A model generated the notes under the pieces. It was not told the DNA's origin, ran no database searches, and worked only from the letters and a program-made list of their open reading frames with translations. From assembly GCA_030651695.1 (NCBI GenBank), contig JAUSCD010000028.1, positions 1 to 64,000 of the forward strand: DNA of 64,000 nucleotides, read 5' to 3'. Both the position numbers and the translations under genes were made by a program. The DNA is from Pseudohongiella sp. (lineage in GTDB: Bacteria; Pseudomonadota; Gammaproteobacteria; Pseudomonadales; Pseudohongiellaceae). Numbering within the stretch: the stretch's first letter is position 1; every line of letters starts with the position of its first letter. Of the stretch, positions 20,268 to 28,241 are shown piece after piece.

Positions 20268-21698
20268 TCATCCTGCAAATATCATTAACAGGTCGATTGC
20301 AAAGTACTTCTGCGCGACCGAATTGATAAAAACAAACAGCAGCACCACCGGGACAAACGTCCTCAACGAAAAACTGAGATAGCGCTGCAGGAATGATCCG
20401 CGGAAAGACTCATCGCCCTCGCTCAGCTCATCAACAAAACCATCACGCCAGCGATATGCGCAATACAGACATACCAGAAAACCGCCAAGCGGCAAAATAA
20501 TTTCCGAGAAAGTGTCTGCTATCAGGTCGAAAAACGAACGGCTGCCACCGCCATAAGGAATAAAATCTGTCAAAAATGGCGACATGCCAAACGACAGTGA
20601 AGCCAGCGCCGCAAAGGTGGTAACCAGTGCCGCCTGTATCAATACTGCTTTGCGTCGAGAGAAATTGTGCTCGTCAATCATATAAGAGATCGGAATTTCC
20701 AGAATCGATACCAGCGAAGTCAGCGCCGCGAAAAACACCAGAATAAAAAAGCTGCCGGCGACCATACTGGCACCGACATAACCCACCGCGTCCTGCATGG
20801 AGAGAAAAATCTGGGGCAGGTAGGTAAAAATCAACCCGACGCTGCTGGATGACAGCTCATCGGGATTGGTGGAAGGATTAAAAGCGAAGATTGCTGGCAA
20901 GATTAGCAGTCCCGCCAAAAACGCTATGCCCGTGTCGGCCGTCGCGACCAGTTTCCCGGAGCTCACAATCCTGTCCTGGCGACTGAAATAGGAGCCGTAG
21001 GTAATCATGATACCCATACCCAGGGAGAGCGAGAAAAATGCCTGGTTAAGTGCCGCATTCAGTACGCCGCCGTTCAGGCGACTGAAGTCAGGAATCAGGT
21101 AGTAGCGCACACCCAACATGGCATCTTCGAGTGTGAGTACAAATATAATAAGTAGTACCAACATGATAGCCAGTACTGGCATCGCAACCCGGGCCATACG
21201 TTCGATGCCACCTTTGACACCCCCCAACAGGGTGCCGAAAACAATAAACTGTAGCAGAACAAACCACGGGAATATGCCCGGCGAACCAATCATTTCGCCG
21301 AAGGCATTGGTTGTCGCCAGCGTTTCAAGATCGCCTGTAAAGGCGCGGAACATAAAAATCAGAATCCAGACTGTAACCACGGTGTAAAACACCGCAATCA
21401 TGAATGGCGTCAGGATCGCCAATTGGCCGGCCCAGCGCCAGCGGCTGCGCTCACCGGCCAGCGCAACAAAGGCGCCTACCGGATTACGGCGCGTGTTGCG
21501 CCCCATTGCAATCTCGGCAAGCAGCACAGGGAAACAGATCAACGCCACAAACAGCATATAAACAATCAGAAAAACAGCACCGCCGTTTTTGGATGCCATG
21601 ACCGGAAACGCTACCAGGTTACCCAGACCTACTGCTGAACCTGCAGCCGCAAGTATAAAGCCCAGACGGGAACTGAACTGACCTCGCTCTACCGCCAT
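20268..21698 (-). CDS. neurotransmitter:sodium symporter (SNF) family transporter
   Basis: 476-residue inner-membrane protein with 11-12 predicted helices and the LeuT-fold signature at the N-terminus (SRLGFILAAAGSAVGLGNLVAFP), where the sodium/substrate site glycines lie. It probably imports an amino acid or related compound with Na+. The substrate is not predictable. It is divergent from smpB and may be co-transcribed with ratA-rnfH, since only 9 bp separate them. Confidence 0.93.
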   Translation of the reverse strand: MAVERGQFSSRLGFILAAAGSAVGLGNLVAFPVMASKNGGAVFLIVYMLFVALICFPVLLAEIAMGRNTRRNPVGAFVALAGERSRWRWAGQLAILTPFMIAVFYTVVTVWILIFMFRAFTGDLETLATTNAFGEMIGSPGIFPWFVLLQFIVFGTLLGGVKGGIERMARVAMPVLAIMLVLLIIFVLTLEDAMLGVRYYLIPDFSRLNGGVLNAALNQAFFSLSLGMGIMITYGSYFSRQDRIVSSGKLVATADTGIAFLAGLLILPAIFAFNPSTNPDELSSSSVGLIFTYLPQIFLSMQDAVGYVGASMVAGSFFILVFFAALTSLVSILEIPISYMIDEHNFSRRKAVLIQAALVTTFAALASLSFGMSPFLTDFIPYGGGSRSFFDLIADTFSEIILPLGGFLVCLYCAYRWRDGFVDELSEGDESFRGSFLQRYLSFSLRTFVPVVLLFVFINSVAQKYFAIDLLMIFAG

Positions 21699-21835
21699 AC
21701 CATCCTCTCTTATTGTATTGTTGCCTGATTGTGCTGTTTCAGCGATTGTAACAATCGCTATTTTAAAGGGCCAATTTACACTGTTGTATGCCTTGCACTA
21801 ACGGCATTCCCGGATAATGGGTATAATCCGCCGCC

Positions 21836-22318
21836 ATGGCAAAACCAAAGAAAGCAAAGACAACGGATACTAACATTGTCCGCAATAAAAAGGCGCTTCA
21901 CGATTATTTTATCGAGGACACTTTTGAAGCCGGACTGGTACTGGAAGGCTGGGAAGTCAAAAGCCTGCGCGAAGGTAAGGCGCAGCTGACCGACAGCTAT
22001 GTGCTGATCAAAGACGGCGAGGCATGGTTGCTCGGCTGTCACATCACACCTTTGAACAGCGCCAGTACCCACGTTGTCGCCGATCCGGACCGCACACGCA
22101 AATTGCTGTTACACCGCAAGGAGCTCGCTCGCCTGTTTTCCAACGTTCAGCAGAAGGGTTATACCTGCATCGCCAGCGCCATCTACTGGAAAGACCATCT
22201 GATCAAGTGCAAGATCTCGCTGGCCAAAGGCAAGAAGGATCACGACAAGCGCGGCGCTGAAAAAGACCGTGAGTGGCAGATCGAGAAACAGCGCATCGTA
22301 CGCCACAAAAACCGCTAA
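21836..22318 (+). CDS. smpB: SsrA-binding protein SmpB
   Basis: 160-residue tmRNA partner needed for trans-translation. The N-terminal [20 protein letters not shown], the [14 protein letters not shown] core and the basic C-terminal tail that enters the mRNA channel are intact. The tmRNA gene itself is only about 780 bp downstream, so both components of ribosome rescue sit together. Confidence 0.98.
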   Translation: MAKPKKAKTTDTNIVRNKKALHDYFIEDTFEAGLVLEGWEVKSLREGKAQLTDSYVLIKDGEAWLLGCHITPLNSASTHVVADPDRTRKLLLHRKELARLFSNVQQKGYTCIASAIYWKDHLIKCKISLAKGKKDHDKRGAEKDREWQIEKQRIVRHKNR

Positions 22319-22373
22319 ACGCCTGACCCGGAAGCTGAACACACGCCTTAACCTGTCTGAATCGGACCTTCTT

Positions 22374-23018
22374 ATGAGTATCAAAGCCGTCATCTTTGAC
22401 TGGGATGGCACCGTCGTAGACTCCGTTGAGCACATTGCCGACTGCCTGCTACATGCCGCAGTAAGTACCGGCTACCCGGAACTGGAGCGAGCCGCCTACC
22501 GTGACATCATCGGCCTCGGCATTATGGAGGCGCTGAGACGGCTCTATCCGGGCATGAATGCAGAAGACACCGTGCGTATGCGTGAAGCATACAGCACCCA
22601 TTTTATGGCAAGCTCAGCCAGCAATCAGCGCATATTCCCCGGAATGACTGAGATTCTTCAGGATTTACATGCCACTGACAGACGCTGCGCCGTCGCCACC
22701 GGTAAAAGCCGCCGCGGCCTGAACGCAGCACTTGAATCCAGCCAGCTGGCTCACTGGTTTCACATCACTCGCTGCGCGGATGAGACTCGCTCCAAACCTG
22801 ACCCACGGATGTTGATTGAGATCCTGGAGCACTTTGAGCTGGAACCCGCCGATGCCGTCATGATCGGCGATACCAGCTACGACCTGCAGATGGCGCAGGC
22901 GATTGGCATGCCGTCGATTGGTGTGCGCTGGGGTGTGCATGGAGATGAAGTGCTGTCGTTGTTCAAGCCTGCAGCCATTGTTGGCAATACTACTGAGCTC
23001 GCTTCGCTGCTTAGATAG
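22374..23018 (+). CDS. HAD-IA family phosphatase (phosphoglycolate phosphatase-like)
   Basis: 214-residue haloacid dehalogenase superfamily hydrolase. Motif I FDWDGTVVDS carries the nucleophile D9 and acid D11, ATGKS is motif II, the SKPDPRM lysine is motif III and GDTSYDLQMA is motif IV. A helical cap lies between I and II, as in Gph/YniC-like enzymes. The start is ATG 22374; an upstream in-frame extension would overlap smpB. Substrate unknown. Confidence 0.88.
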   Translation: MSIKAVIFDWDGTVVDSVEHIADCLLHAAVSTGYPELERAAYRDIIGLGIMEALRRLYPGMNAEDTVRMREAYSTHFMASSASNQRIFPGMTEILQDLHATDRRCAVATGKSRRGLNAALESSQLAHWFHITRCADETRSKPDPRMLIEILEHFELEPADAVMIGDTSYDLQMAQAIGMPSIGVRWGVHGDEVLSLFKPAAIVGNTTELASLLR

Positions 23019-23093
23019 TACACCCGATCGCTGCCATTGAAAAAATCAATTCAGGCCCCATTAACAGTCCTGTGGTAGACTGACCACCACATT

Positions 23094-23455
23094 GGGGCCG
23101 ATTTGGATTCGACGCCGGTATCAAACCCTGAGGTGCATGTCGAGAGGGTATAGACTCTCGTAAATCAATCTATGCAACTTTATAGTTGCCAACGACGAAA
23201 GCTACGCACTCGCTGCCTAATTAGGCGCAGCGAGCGGTTGCCCCGGGATGCCTGTAAACCGGTGTATTGCAACCGTCATATAGAACAGGATCGCTAGCCT
23301 AGTGCGCCTGACACGAAGCGGCTAAAAGTATCGGGCTCGCCTGAACCACCCTGCCCGTCGGGCCGGTAAGGGTTAACTTAATAGACGACGCTAAACATGT
23401 AGATCCAAAGGCAGCGGACTGACGGACGGGGGTTCAAATCCCCCCGGCTCCACCA
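23094..23455 (+). ncRNA. ssrA: transfer-messenger RNA
   Basis: One-piece tmRNA of 362 nt. The 5' GGGGCCG pairs with the 3' CGGCTCC before CCA (with one G-U), and the T-arm GGGTTCAAATCCC is present. The resume codon is GCC at 23188, and the tag frame (23188-23220) reads ANDESYALAA then TAA. This differs from the E. coli tag by N-to-S at position 5. The 3' CCA is encoded and ends at 23455. The 3' end is the attachment site of the integrated element that follows immediately. Confidence 0.98.
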
Positions 23456-23468
23456 ACCATAGAAAAAT
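23430..23468 (+). repeat. attL: tmRNA 3'-end copy of the integration core
   Basis: The segment from GGGTTCA in the tmRNA T-arm through CCACCAACCATAGAAAAA is repeated imperfectly at 32331-32369. It spans the T-loop, acceptor stem and the first bases after CCA, the classic target region for tyrosine recombinases that integrate in ssrA. The tmRNA is kept functional by this copy. Confidence 0.75.
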
Positions 23469-23498
23469 GACGGCCATTAACAGCCAGTCAAACCACAA

Positions 23499-23526
23499 AA
23501 AGCCCCGTATCCCGGGGCTTTTTTGT
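23499..23526 (+). terminator. tmRNA terminator carried by the element
   Basis: Hairpin AGCCCCG / CGGGGCT (23501-23507 with 23513-23519) with a 5-nt loop and a T-run. It is preceded by an A-run, so it could also act leftwards. It lies 45 bp beyond the tmRNA CCA, inside the element, and would replace the host ssrA terminator displaced by integration. Confidence 0.9.
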
Positions 23527-23563
23527 TCTACAACGTCCATTACTGTCTTGCGGCATCCACAGA

Positions 23564-23617
23564 TTGATGTAACACTGTTTGTAACACGGCCTCCAATGTT
23601 ACAAGAACGGTGTTACA
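23564..23617. repeat. left-end integrase arm-type repeats (TGTAACAC)
   Basis: Two direct copies of TGTAACAC (23568-23575 and 23580-23587), 12 bp apart, are followed by TGTTACA (23597-23603) and an inverted GTGTTACA (23610-23617) that abuts the integrase start codon. The same pair with the same 12-bp spacing occurs at the right end (32261-32280), and a single copy lies at 24989-24996. They are probably Int arm sites and may also autoregulate int. Confidence 0.65.
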
Positions 23618-24870
23618 TGGCAGCGAGAACGAAGGCACTGAGTGATGCCCAGGTCAGGCAAGCGAGACCCCGCGAAAAGGAATACAACCTTGCGGATGGT
23701 GGCGGCTTGTTCCTGCGTATTAAACCGACAGGCACCCGAACCTGGCTATTCAATTACTTCAAACCCTACACCCGCACACGCTCCAATCTCGCTATTGGCC
23801 AGTATCCCGGCGTCACGCTGTCAGCCGCCCGTCAGAAGCGCACTGAGTACCTGGAGTTGCTGGCGCAGGATATAGATCCGAAAACCCACCGTGACACTGC
23901 AGAGCGCCTGCAACAGGAATCACACAATCAGACTCTGGCTGTAGTGACAGATGCATGGACGACCATCAAGCGCACCAAAGTCACCAAGGACTACGCGGAC
24001 GACATACGCCGATCACTGGATCTGCACATCTTGCCAAAGCTTGGGAAGCTACCTGTTCACCTGATACGCGCCCAGGACGCCATTACGGTACTTGAGCCTA
24101 TCGCTGCGCGCGGATCGCTGGAAACGGTCAAGCGCCTATGTCAGCGTTTGAATGAAATCATGACTTACTGTGTGAACACTGGGCTGATCGAACACAACCC
24201 ACTGGCTGGCATCGGCCAGGCGTTTATTGCGCCAGCCAAAAACCACATGCCGACACTCAGACCTGATCAGCTACCGGATCTGATGCTCAAACTATCTCGC
24301 GCCAGCATCCGGATAACAACTCGCTGCCTGATTGAATGGCAATTGCACACTATGGTGCGACCAACTGAAGCGGCCGGTACCCGATGGGAAGAAATCGACC
24401 TTGAGAAAGCACTGTGGACCATCCCCGCGCACCGTATGAAAAAGAAGCTGGCGCACACGGTTCCCCTTACCCAGCAGGCAATTGGGCTCCTTCAAACTAT
24501 GATGCCGATCAGCCGGCACCTGGTACACGTTTTCCCTGCAGACAGGAATTCAGGCACCCACACCCACCAGCAGACTGCCAATATGGCACTGAAGCGCATG
24601 GGTTATGAAGGGCAACTGGTTGCTCATGGTCTGCGCGCATTGGCCAGCACCACGTTAAACGAGCAAGGCTTTGACCCGGACATTATCGAATCCGCACTGG
24701 CCCACATCGACAAGAACAGTGTCAGGGCGGCATACAATCGCTCCGACTATGTTGCGCGTAGGCGCGTGATGATGAACTGGTGGTCGGAACACATTGAGGC
24801 CGCGGCTCACGGATCGCTAAGCATTTCAGGACACAAACACCTGCGGCCAGTACTGGCTAAAACTGCCTGA
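23617..24870 (+). CDS. int: P4-type tyrosine site-specific integrase
   Basis: 417-residue integrase with the N-terminal DUF4102-type arm-binding domain (KALSDAQVRQARPREKEYNL), a core-binding domain and a C-terminal catalytic domain. The catalytic residues are visible: R248 (HTMVRPTEA), H337 and R340 (HGLRALAST), H363 (ALAHID) and nucleophile Y373 (AYNRSDY). It sits directly next to the tmRNA attachment site. The start at ATG 23617 fits the family N-terminus; ATG 23596 and longer readings are possible. The repeats around the start suggest that Int represses its own gene. Confidence 0.95.
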   Translation: MAARTKALSDAQVRQARPREKEYNLADGGGLFLRIKPTGTRTWLFNYFKPYTRTRSNLAIGQYPGVTLSAARQKRTEYLELLAQDIDPKTHRDTAERLQQESHNQTLAVVTDAWTTIKRTKVTKDYADDIRRSLDLHILPKLGKLPVHLIRAQDAITVLEPIAARGSLETVKRLCQRLNEIMTYCVNTGLIEHNPLAGIGQAFIAPAKNHMPTLRPDQLPDLMLKLSRASIRITTRCLIEWQLHTMVRPTEAAGTRWEEIDLEKALWTIPAHRMKKKLAHTVPLTQQAIGLLQTMMPISRHLVHVFPADRNSGTHTHQQTANMALKRMGYEGQLVAHGLRALASTTLNEQGFDPDIIESALAHIDKNSVRAAYNRSDYVARRRVMMNWWSEHIEAAAHGSLSISGHKHLRPVLAKTA

Positions 24871-24983
24871 AGAGATAGGGTTTCGCGGTGTGAGAAAACT
24901 GGCGCCCGTAGTTAAAAAAGAAAAAGAATCTCCCACTTCAGCATCTGGCAAAACGAAACAGAGGGATATCAGGTTATGACCTT

Positions 24984-24996
24984 ATTGATGTAACAC
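24984..24996 (+). repeat. single internal TGATGTAACAC repeat
   Basis: TGATGTAACAC downstream of int matches the 11-bp core present at both element ends. It lies in the 207-bp gap before the next gene and may be an extra arm site or an operator of the following operon. Confidence 0.45.
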
Positions 24997-25077
24997 GCGA
25001 TCGATTAAAGCGGGGCGGCCGGTAGTGAAGTACCTGCCACCCCTCATCACAACCAGAACTACAAAGGAGTTCATGCC

Positions 25078-25500
25078 ATGACTGATAACAATTCTACTGC
25101 AACAAGCCCTCACGTCCCACTGTCGGGCGTACAACACGACCTTGATCATGCCTCGGTGGTGCTTAAGCTCATTTTTGACGCATCTGAAGACTATGACATC
25201 GATGAGGATCATGACGTCAGGACAGATGTATTCCGTGGCTATGAGGTCGCTGCGAACCTCCTGAATGATGCCCACACAGTGGCGGACGTTGCAGAAGTCC
25301 CTGCAGCACTCAAACATCCTTTAGCAATGTTCCAGATCAAATTACTCCACGTAGGAGAGTACTGCTTTTTGCTGCGGGATAAAGCTGGAAGTAAGCATTT
25401 TGACCGCCGCGCTCTGTCGGCCATAGCCGTTCAGTTGATGGAAGACATCCAGCGCGAATTCAATGGCCTTCTAAGCGCACAAATGGAGAAAGCAGCATGA
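25078..25500 (+). CDS. element protein of unknown function, 140 aa
   Basis: I do not recognise this family. It is a soluble, acidic protein with an acidic run (ASEDYDIDEDHD) around residues 40-50 and a helical C-terminal half. A very good ribosome-binding site (AAAGGAG, 9 bp upstream) supports the start. It is first in a tightly coupled trio: its stop overlaps the next start by 4 bp. There is no signal peptide or membrane segment. The position after int suggests an early/regulatory gene or an anti-phage/helper-interference cargo, but nothing in the sequence proves this. Confidence 0.75.
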   Translation: MTDNNSTATSPHVPLSGVQHDLDHASVVLKLIFDASEDYDIDEDHDVRTDVFRGYEVAANLLNDAHTVADVAEVPAALKHPLAMFQIKLLHVGEYCFLLRDKAGSKHFDRRALSAIAVQLMEDIQREFNGLLSAQMEKAA

Positions 25501-26003
25501 ACAATAATTCAAACCTGGCTGAGCCCACACTCTCCCCAACTGCCCCATACCAGCCGATCTCCGGTGAGCTCAGATTCAAGAGCCGCAAATCCCACCCTTT
25601 GCACCGCCTCCCGTTTGTCGGGCCGGTACCCGGCAAAGTTGGCTTGTCCTTTTGGGACGTGCCCAGATCAGGTGGCTATACAGGTGGTAACCTGACCGGT
25701 CAGGCTTTGGCGCGGTTTTATTTAAAGCATCTCAGAGTCCACGGAGCAAATGACACAGGCAACCTTCAAAACATAGTCCTGGATATGTTAGGCAGTGACG
25801 ATTCCGTCTCACCCGAAATGCTCACTCTACGCGGCCAAATCGTCGGTTTCTTCTCCGAGCTTGATGTGTGGCTTGCAAGTGCGGCCCAGAACATAGATGG
25901 CGGGTTGGACTCTGACGACAAAACAGCACTTCTAAAAAAAGCCAATCAGGGTCTGACTTTAAACGCTGAAGAATACTTCGCATCACTTTCAGGTCAGAAA
26001 TGA
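25497..26003 (+). CDS. element protein of unknown function, 168 aa
   Basis: Not recognised. The N-terminal 60 residues are proline-rich and basic, with a glycine-rich middle (SGGYTGGNLTGQALARFYLKH), followed by an acidic helical C-terminus. It overlaps both neighbours by 4 bp (ATGA), so the three genes must be translated together and may form one complex. There is no membrane segment. Confidence 0.75.
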   Translation: MNNNSNLAEPTLSPTAPYQPISGELRFKSRKSHPLHRLPFVGPVPGKVGLSFWDVPRSGGYTGGNLTGQALARFYLKHLRVHGANDTGNLQNIVLDMLGSDDSVSPEMLTLRGQIVGFFSELDVWLASAAQNIDGGLDSDDKTALLKKANQGLTLNAEEYFASLSGQK

Positions 26004-26554
26004 AAGCAAAGCCACACGAGATCCAGCAACCACCTGGAACTGAAGCGGAGCCCATTACCTCCGGCACCCCATCGCATGAATCCATCGATGGGGTGCCGGA
26101 CGTTGATTGGGAGGAGTCCAGACGGAAGTTGAAAATGTTTGGTTTCAAAGTTCAATTACAACGCGCTTCCGAAGAGTTTAATTTTAGACAGGCTCACGAC
26201 GCAGGAAATGAAAGTGCCGTGCTGTACGCAGTGGCGCTGGCGGCAATCACGGGCAAGAAAATTCCGAAGTGGGCAGCAGAGACGTTCGTTGAAAATTTCT
26301 TCTGTGTACGTGACTACCAGGCTAAAAGTTGGGATGACGTTTTTGGCAAGCCACATCCGCCCCGCACAAATTTTAAAGCTATCCAGAAATGGAAAAAACT
26401 GGCGTCACCAGTATTTTGGAGGATTGAAGAGCTTAGAAACCAAGGTATTCCAATTGATCAAGCTTTCGAAAAAGTCGCATCCGAGAAACTCATAAGCTCA
26501 TCGACAGCTCGAGACTATTACTATCGTTACCTCCGCGATTATCTGCCGTTTTAG
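26000..26554 (+). CDS. element protein of unknown function, 184 aa
   Basis: Third gene of the overlapping trio, not recognised as a family. The N-terminus is Pro/Glu/Thr-rich and probably disordered. The central part contains an SAVLYAVALAAITGKKIPKWA helix, and the C-terminus has SSSTARDYYYRYLRDY, which looks like a DNA-binding helix-turn-helix (recognition of a gap after 'ISSSTAR'). That hint is weak. A 117-bp gap follows before the AlpA-like gene. Confidence 0.72.
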   Translation: MKAKPHEIQQPPGTEAEPITSGTPSHESIDGVPDVDWEESRRKLKMFGFKVQLQRASEEFNFRQAHDAGNESAVLYAVALAAITGKKIPKWAAETFVENFFCVRDYQAKSWDDVFGKPHPPRTNFKAIQKWKKLASPVFWRIEELRNQGIPIDQAFEKVASEKLISSSTARDYYYRYLRDYLPF

Positions 26555-26671
26555 TACAGCTTTTGGGTTTACAAAAGAATCCCCTTCCGTTTGTAAAGAC
26601 CTACAACCTGACTGCCTATAACCTTCCTCACTATTGTCCAGTAATGACAACAGACAGCCAGTGAGGAACTC

Positions 26672-26932
26672 ATGCCAAAGATTGAAGAAAAAGCCCCCGT
26701 CTCCAAGCTCAACCCAGCGCCAGCAACAGCCAGAATTTTGCGCTGGCCTGAAGTCCAAACGCGCACCGGTATATGTCGAAGTCACGCACATGATCTGGTT
26801 AAAAAGGGCAAATTCCCCGCCCCAATAAAATTGGGCCCACGCGCCAGCGGCTGGGTAGAGGCAGATATCGACGCCTGGATACAGGATCGCATCGAGTGTT
26901 CACGCTCAGCCACTGAGCCATCTGGAAGTTAA
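26672..26932 (+). CDS. AlpA-family transcriptional regulator / excisionase-like
   Basis: 86-residue protein with a MerR/AlpA-type winged helix: ILRWPEVQTRTGICRSHAHDLVKKGKFPAPIKLGPRASGWVEADIDAWIQ, here described in parts, has the typical 'R-x-G-W-x-x-x-x-I-x-x-W' ending (residues about 57-70). AlpA proteins activate or excise P4-like satellites and cryptic prophages. GTGAGG precedes the ATG. In this element it is the best candidate for the excision or induction switch. Confidence 0.85.
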   Translation: MPKIEEKAPVSKLNPAPATARILRWPEVQTRTGICRSHAHDLVKKGKFPAPIKLGPRASGWVEADIDAWIQDRIECSRSATEPSGS

Positions 26933-26997
26933 AAAGCCATGCTCTGGTTGCAGCCAGAGACATGGCCAGATAAAACGCAAACCAGCGGCAATATACC

Positions 26998-27507
26998 ATG
27001 GCAAAGAAAAAGAATATCCACCCGCTCGACACACGCGGCGGCGTTATTGTCACCAGTCGGGCCATGTTGGAGTCACAACCATACCTGGCACTTTCTGCAC
27101 AGGCAAAGGTGCTTATGATGCTCATGCACTCGCAATGGCGCCCAGATCGGCCAATTGGTTACGGCGTGCGTGAAGCCATGGAGAAAATACCTTGCGCAAA
27201 AGGAACCGCACAAAAAGCGTTCGATGAGCTCGAGAGTGCCGGCTTCATAAAGATGATCGACCACTCACTTTTTATCGACCGCATACGCGCGAAGGCCCGG
27301 ACTTGGCAACTGAACTGGATGCCCTACATGGGCAGGCGTCCGTCACATGACTGGGAGCGGAAAGCTTCAAATATCCAAGACATAAAACCGCAACAAAAAA
27401 ACGATTTAACCGTACCAAAAACGCACCCTGTGGATACATCACAGGGTCAAAAACGCACCCCCAATTTATTACAGAGCGCTCCACAGGGTCAAAAATGCAC
27501 CCTGTGA
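26998..27507 (+). CDS. winged-helix Rep-like or regulatory protein
   Basis: 169-residue protein. Residues about 17-95 form a winged-helix resembling the N-terminal domains of phage/satellite replication proteins (TSRAMLESQPYLALSAQAKVL, then IPCAKGTAQKAFDELESAGFI, which looks like a recognition helix). The C-terminal 40 residues are low complexity because the DNA there contains repeated dyads (27415-27506). A Rep gene with binding sites embedded in its own 3' end is a common plan for iteron origins. No helicase or primase motif is present, so the initiator role is only an inference; a transcription factor is the alternative. Confidence 0.6.
   Translation: MAKKKNIHPLDTRGGVIVTSRAMLESQPYLALSAQAKVLMMLMHSQWRPDRPIGYGVREAMEKIPCAKGTAQKAFDELESAGFIKMIDHSLFIDRIRAKARTWQLNWMPYMGRRPSHDWERKASNIQDIKPQQKNDLTVPKTHPVDTSQGQKRTPNLLQSAPQGQKCTL
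27415..27506. repeat. iterated dyads, putative origin or operator
   Basis: Three related units lie inside the 3' end of the winged-helix gene: AAAAACGCACCCTGTGG (27417-27433), CACAGGGTCAAAAACGCACC (27440-27459) and CACAGGGTCAAAAATGCACC continuing to CCTGTG (27482-27506). The last is an 8-bp perfect inverted repeat, CACAGGGT/ACCCTGTG, with a 9-bp centre. Unit centres are roughly 22-42 bp apart. A nearby ACAGGGT also occurs at 27526-27532. Confidence 0.6.
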
Positions 27508-27587
27508 GGGGGTTTTTTCAGAGCTACAGGGTACATATTTGAGACGTACCTAATTAGCCACCACCTATCGCGATTGAGAGTGTTTTT

Positions 27588-27890
27588 ATGCTGGATGCTG
27601 GACTCATAAAAACTGACGCGGATTGCTATCAAGAGCGTTGCCGGCGCACACATGATGAGCTGCGTCATTGGTGCCGGCAAAACGATGTGCCCGTCACTGT
27701 TGATGGAAGGGTATCTGAAAAAATCGCTGCGCAAATTGCCGGTTATTCAGATGAATATTTTATGAACATGAGGAAGATCGGAGCAGGCCCGCCCTGGTAT
27801 CGGCTTTCTGCTGGTGATGGCCGGTTCAGTTACCGGCTATCTGATATTGCAAGTTGGATTGAAAACTTACGACAGGAGAACGAGAAATGA
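27588..27890 (+). CDS. small DNA-binding-like protein of unknown function
   Basis: 100 residues. The C-terminal half (KIGAGPPWYRLSAGDGRFSYRLSDIASWIE) ends in the Y-R-x-x-D-I-x-x-W pattern of AlpA/excisionase-type winged helices, so it may be a second small regulator. The N-terminal half is helical and basic. It overlaps the next gene by 4 bp. No ribosome-binding site is obvious. Confidence 0.65.
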   Translation: MLDAGLIKTDADCYQERCRRTHDELRHWCRQNDVPVTVDGRVSEKIAAQIAGYSDEYFMNMRKIGAGPPWYRLSAGDGRFSYRLSDIASWIENLRQENEK

Positions 27891-28135
27891 CAGATATGTA
27901 TTTTCAGAGCTTTGCAAATAGTGCTGCTTCTGCAGCTGCCCGGATGGTTTCGAATTTGTCCGTTGAAACACAGAGACGAGTAGAGGAGAAAATGGCAGGC
28001 GGCTGCAAGCTTTCAATCAGTCTGATCACTGGAGCCAGCCCAGCTGATGTGGAAATAGTATTGTTCCTGGTTGATGCGGCTGGAACACATCACCGCGTTG
28101 CAGCGGTACCGGCCAAGAATGCGGCTGTAAACTGA
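27887..28135 (+). CDS. element protein of unknown function, 82 aa
   Basis: Small protein, not recognised. It has an N-terminal helical stretch with many alanines and a C-terminal half of alternating hydrophobic residues (VEIVLFLVDAAGTHHRVAAV) that is probably beta. The start overlaps the stop of the previous gene (ATGA). A 106-bp gap with a hairpin-like palindrome region separates it from the capsid gene. Confidence 0.6.
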   Translation: MTDMYFQSFANSAASAAARMVSNLSVETQRRVEEKMAGGCKLSISLITGASPADVEIVLFLVDAAGTHHRVAAVPAKNAAVN

Positions 28136-28241
28136 GAAATGCCGATATTTCCGGATAACTCGGGATATTAAGTGGATGGTCTCGGTGGTGCTGGCGCCTC
28201 ACACTGAGACCTGATCCCCTTAATGATCAGAGGAAGTTGAA

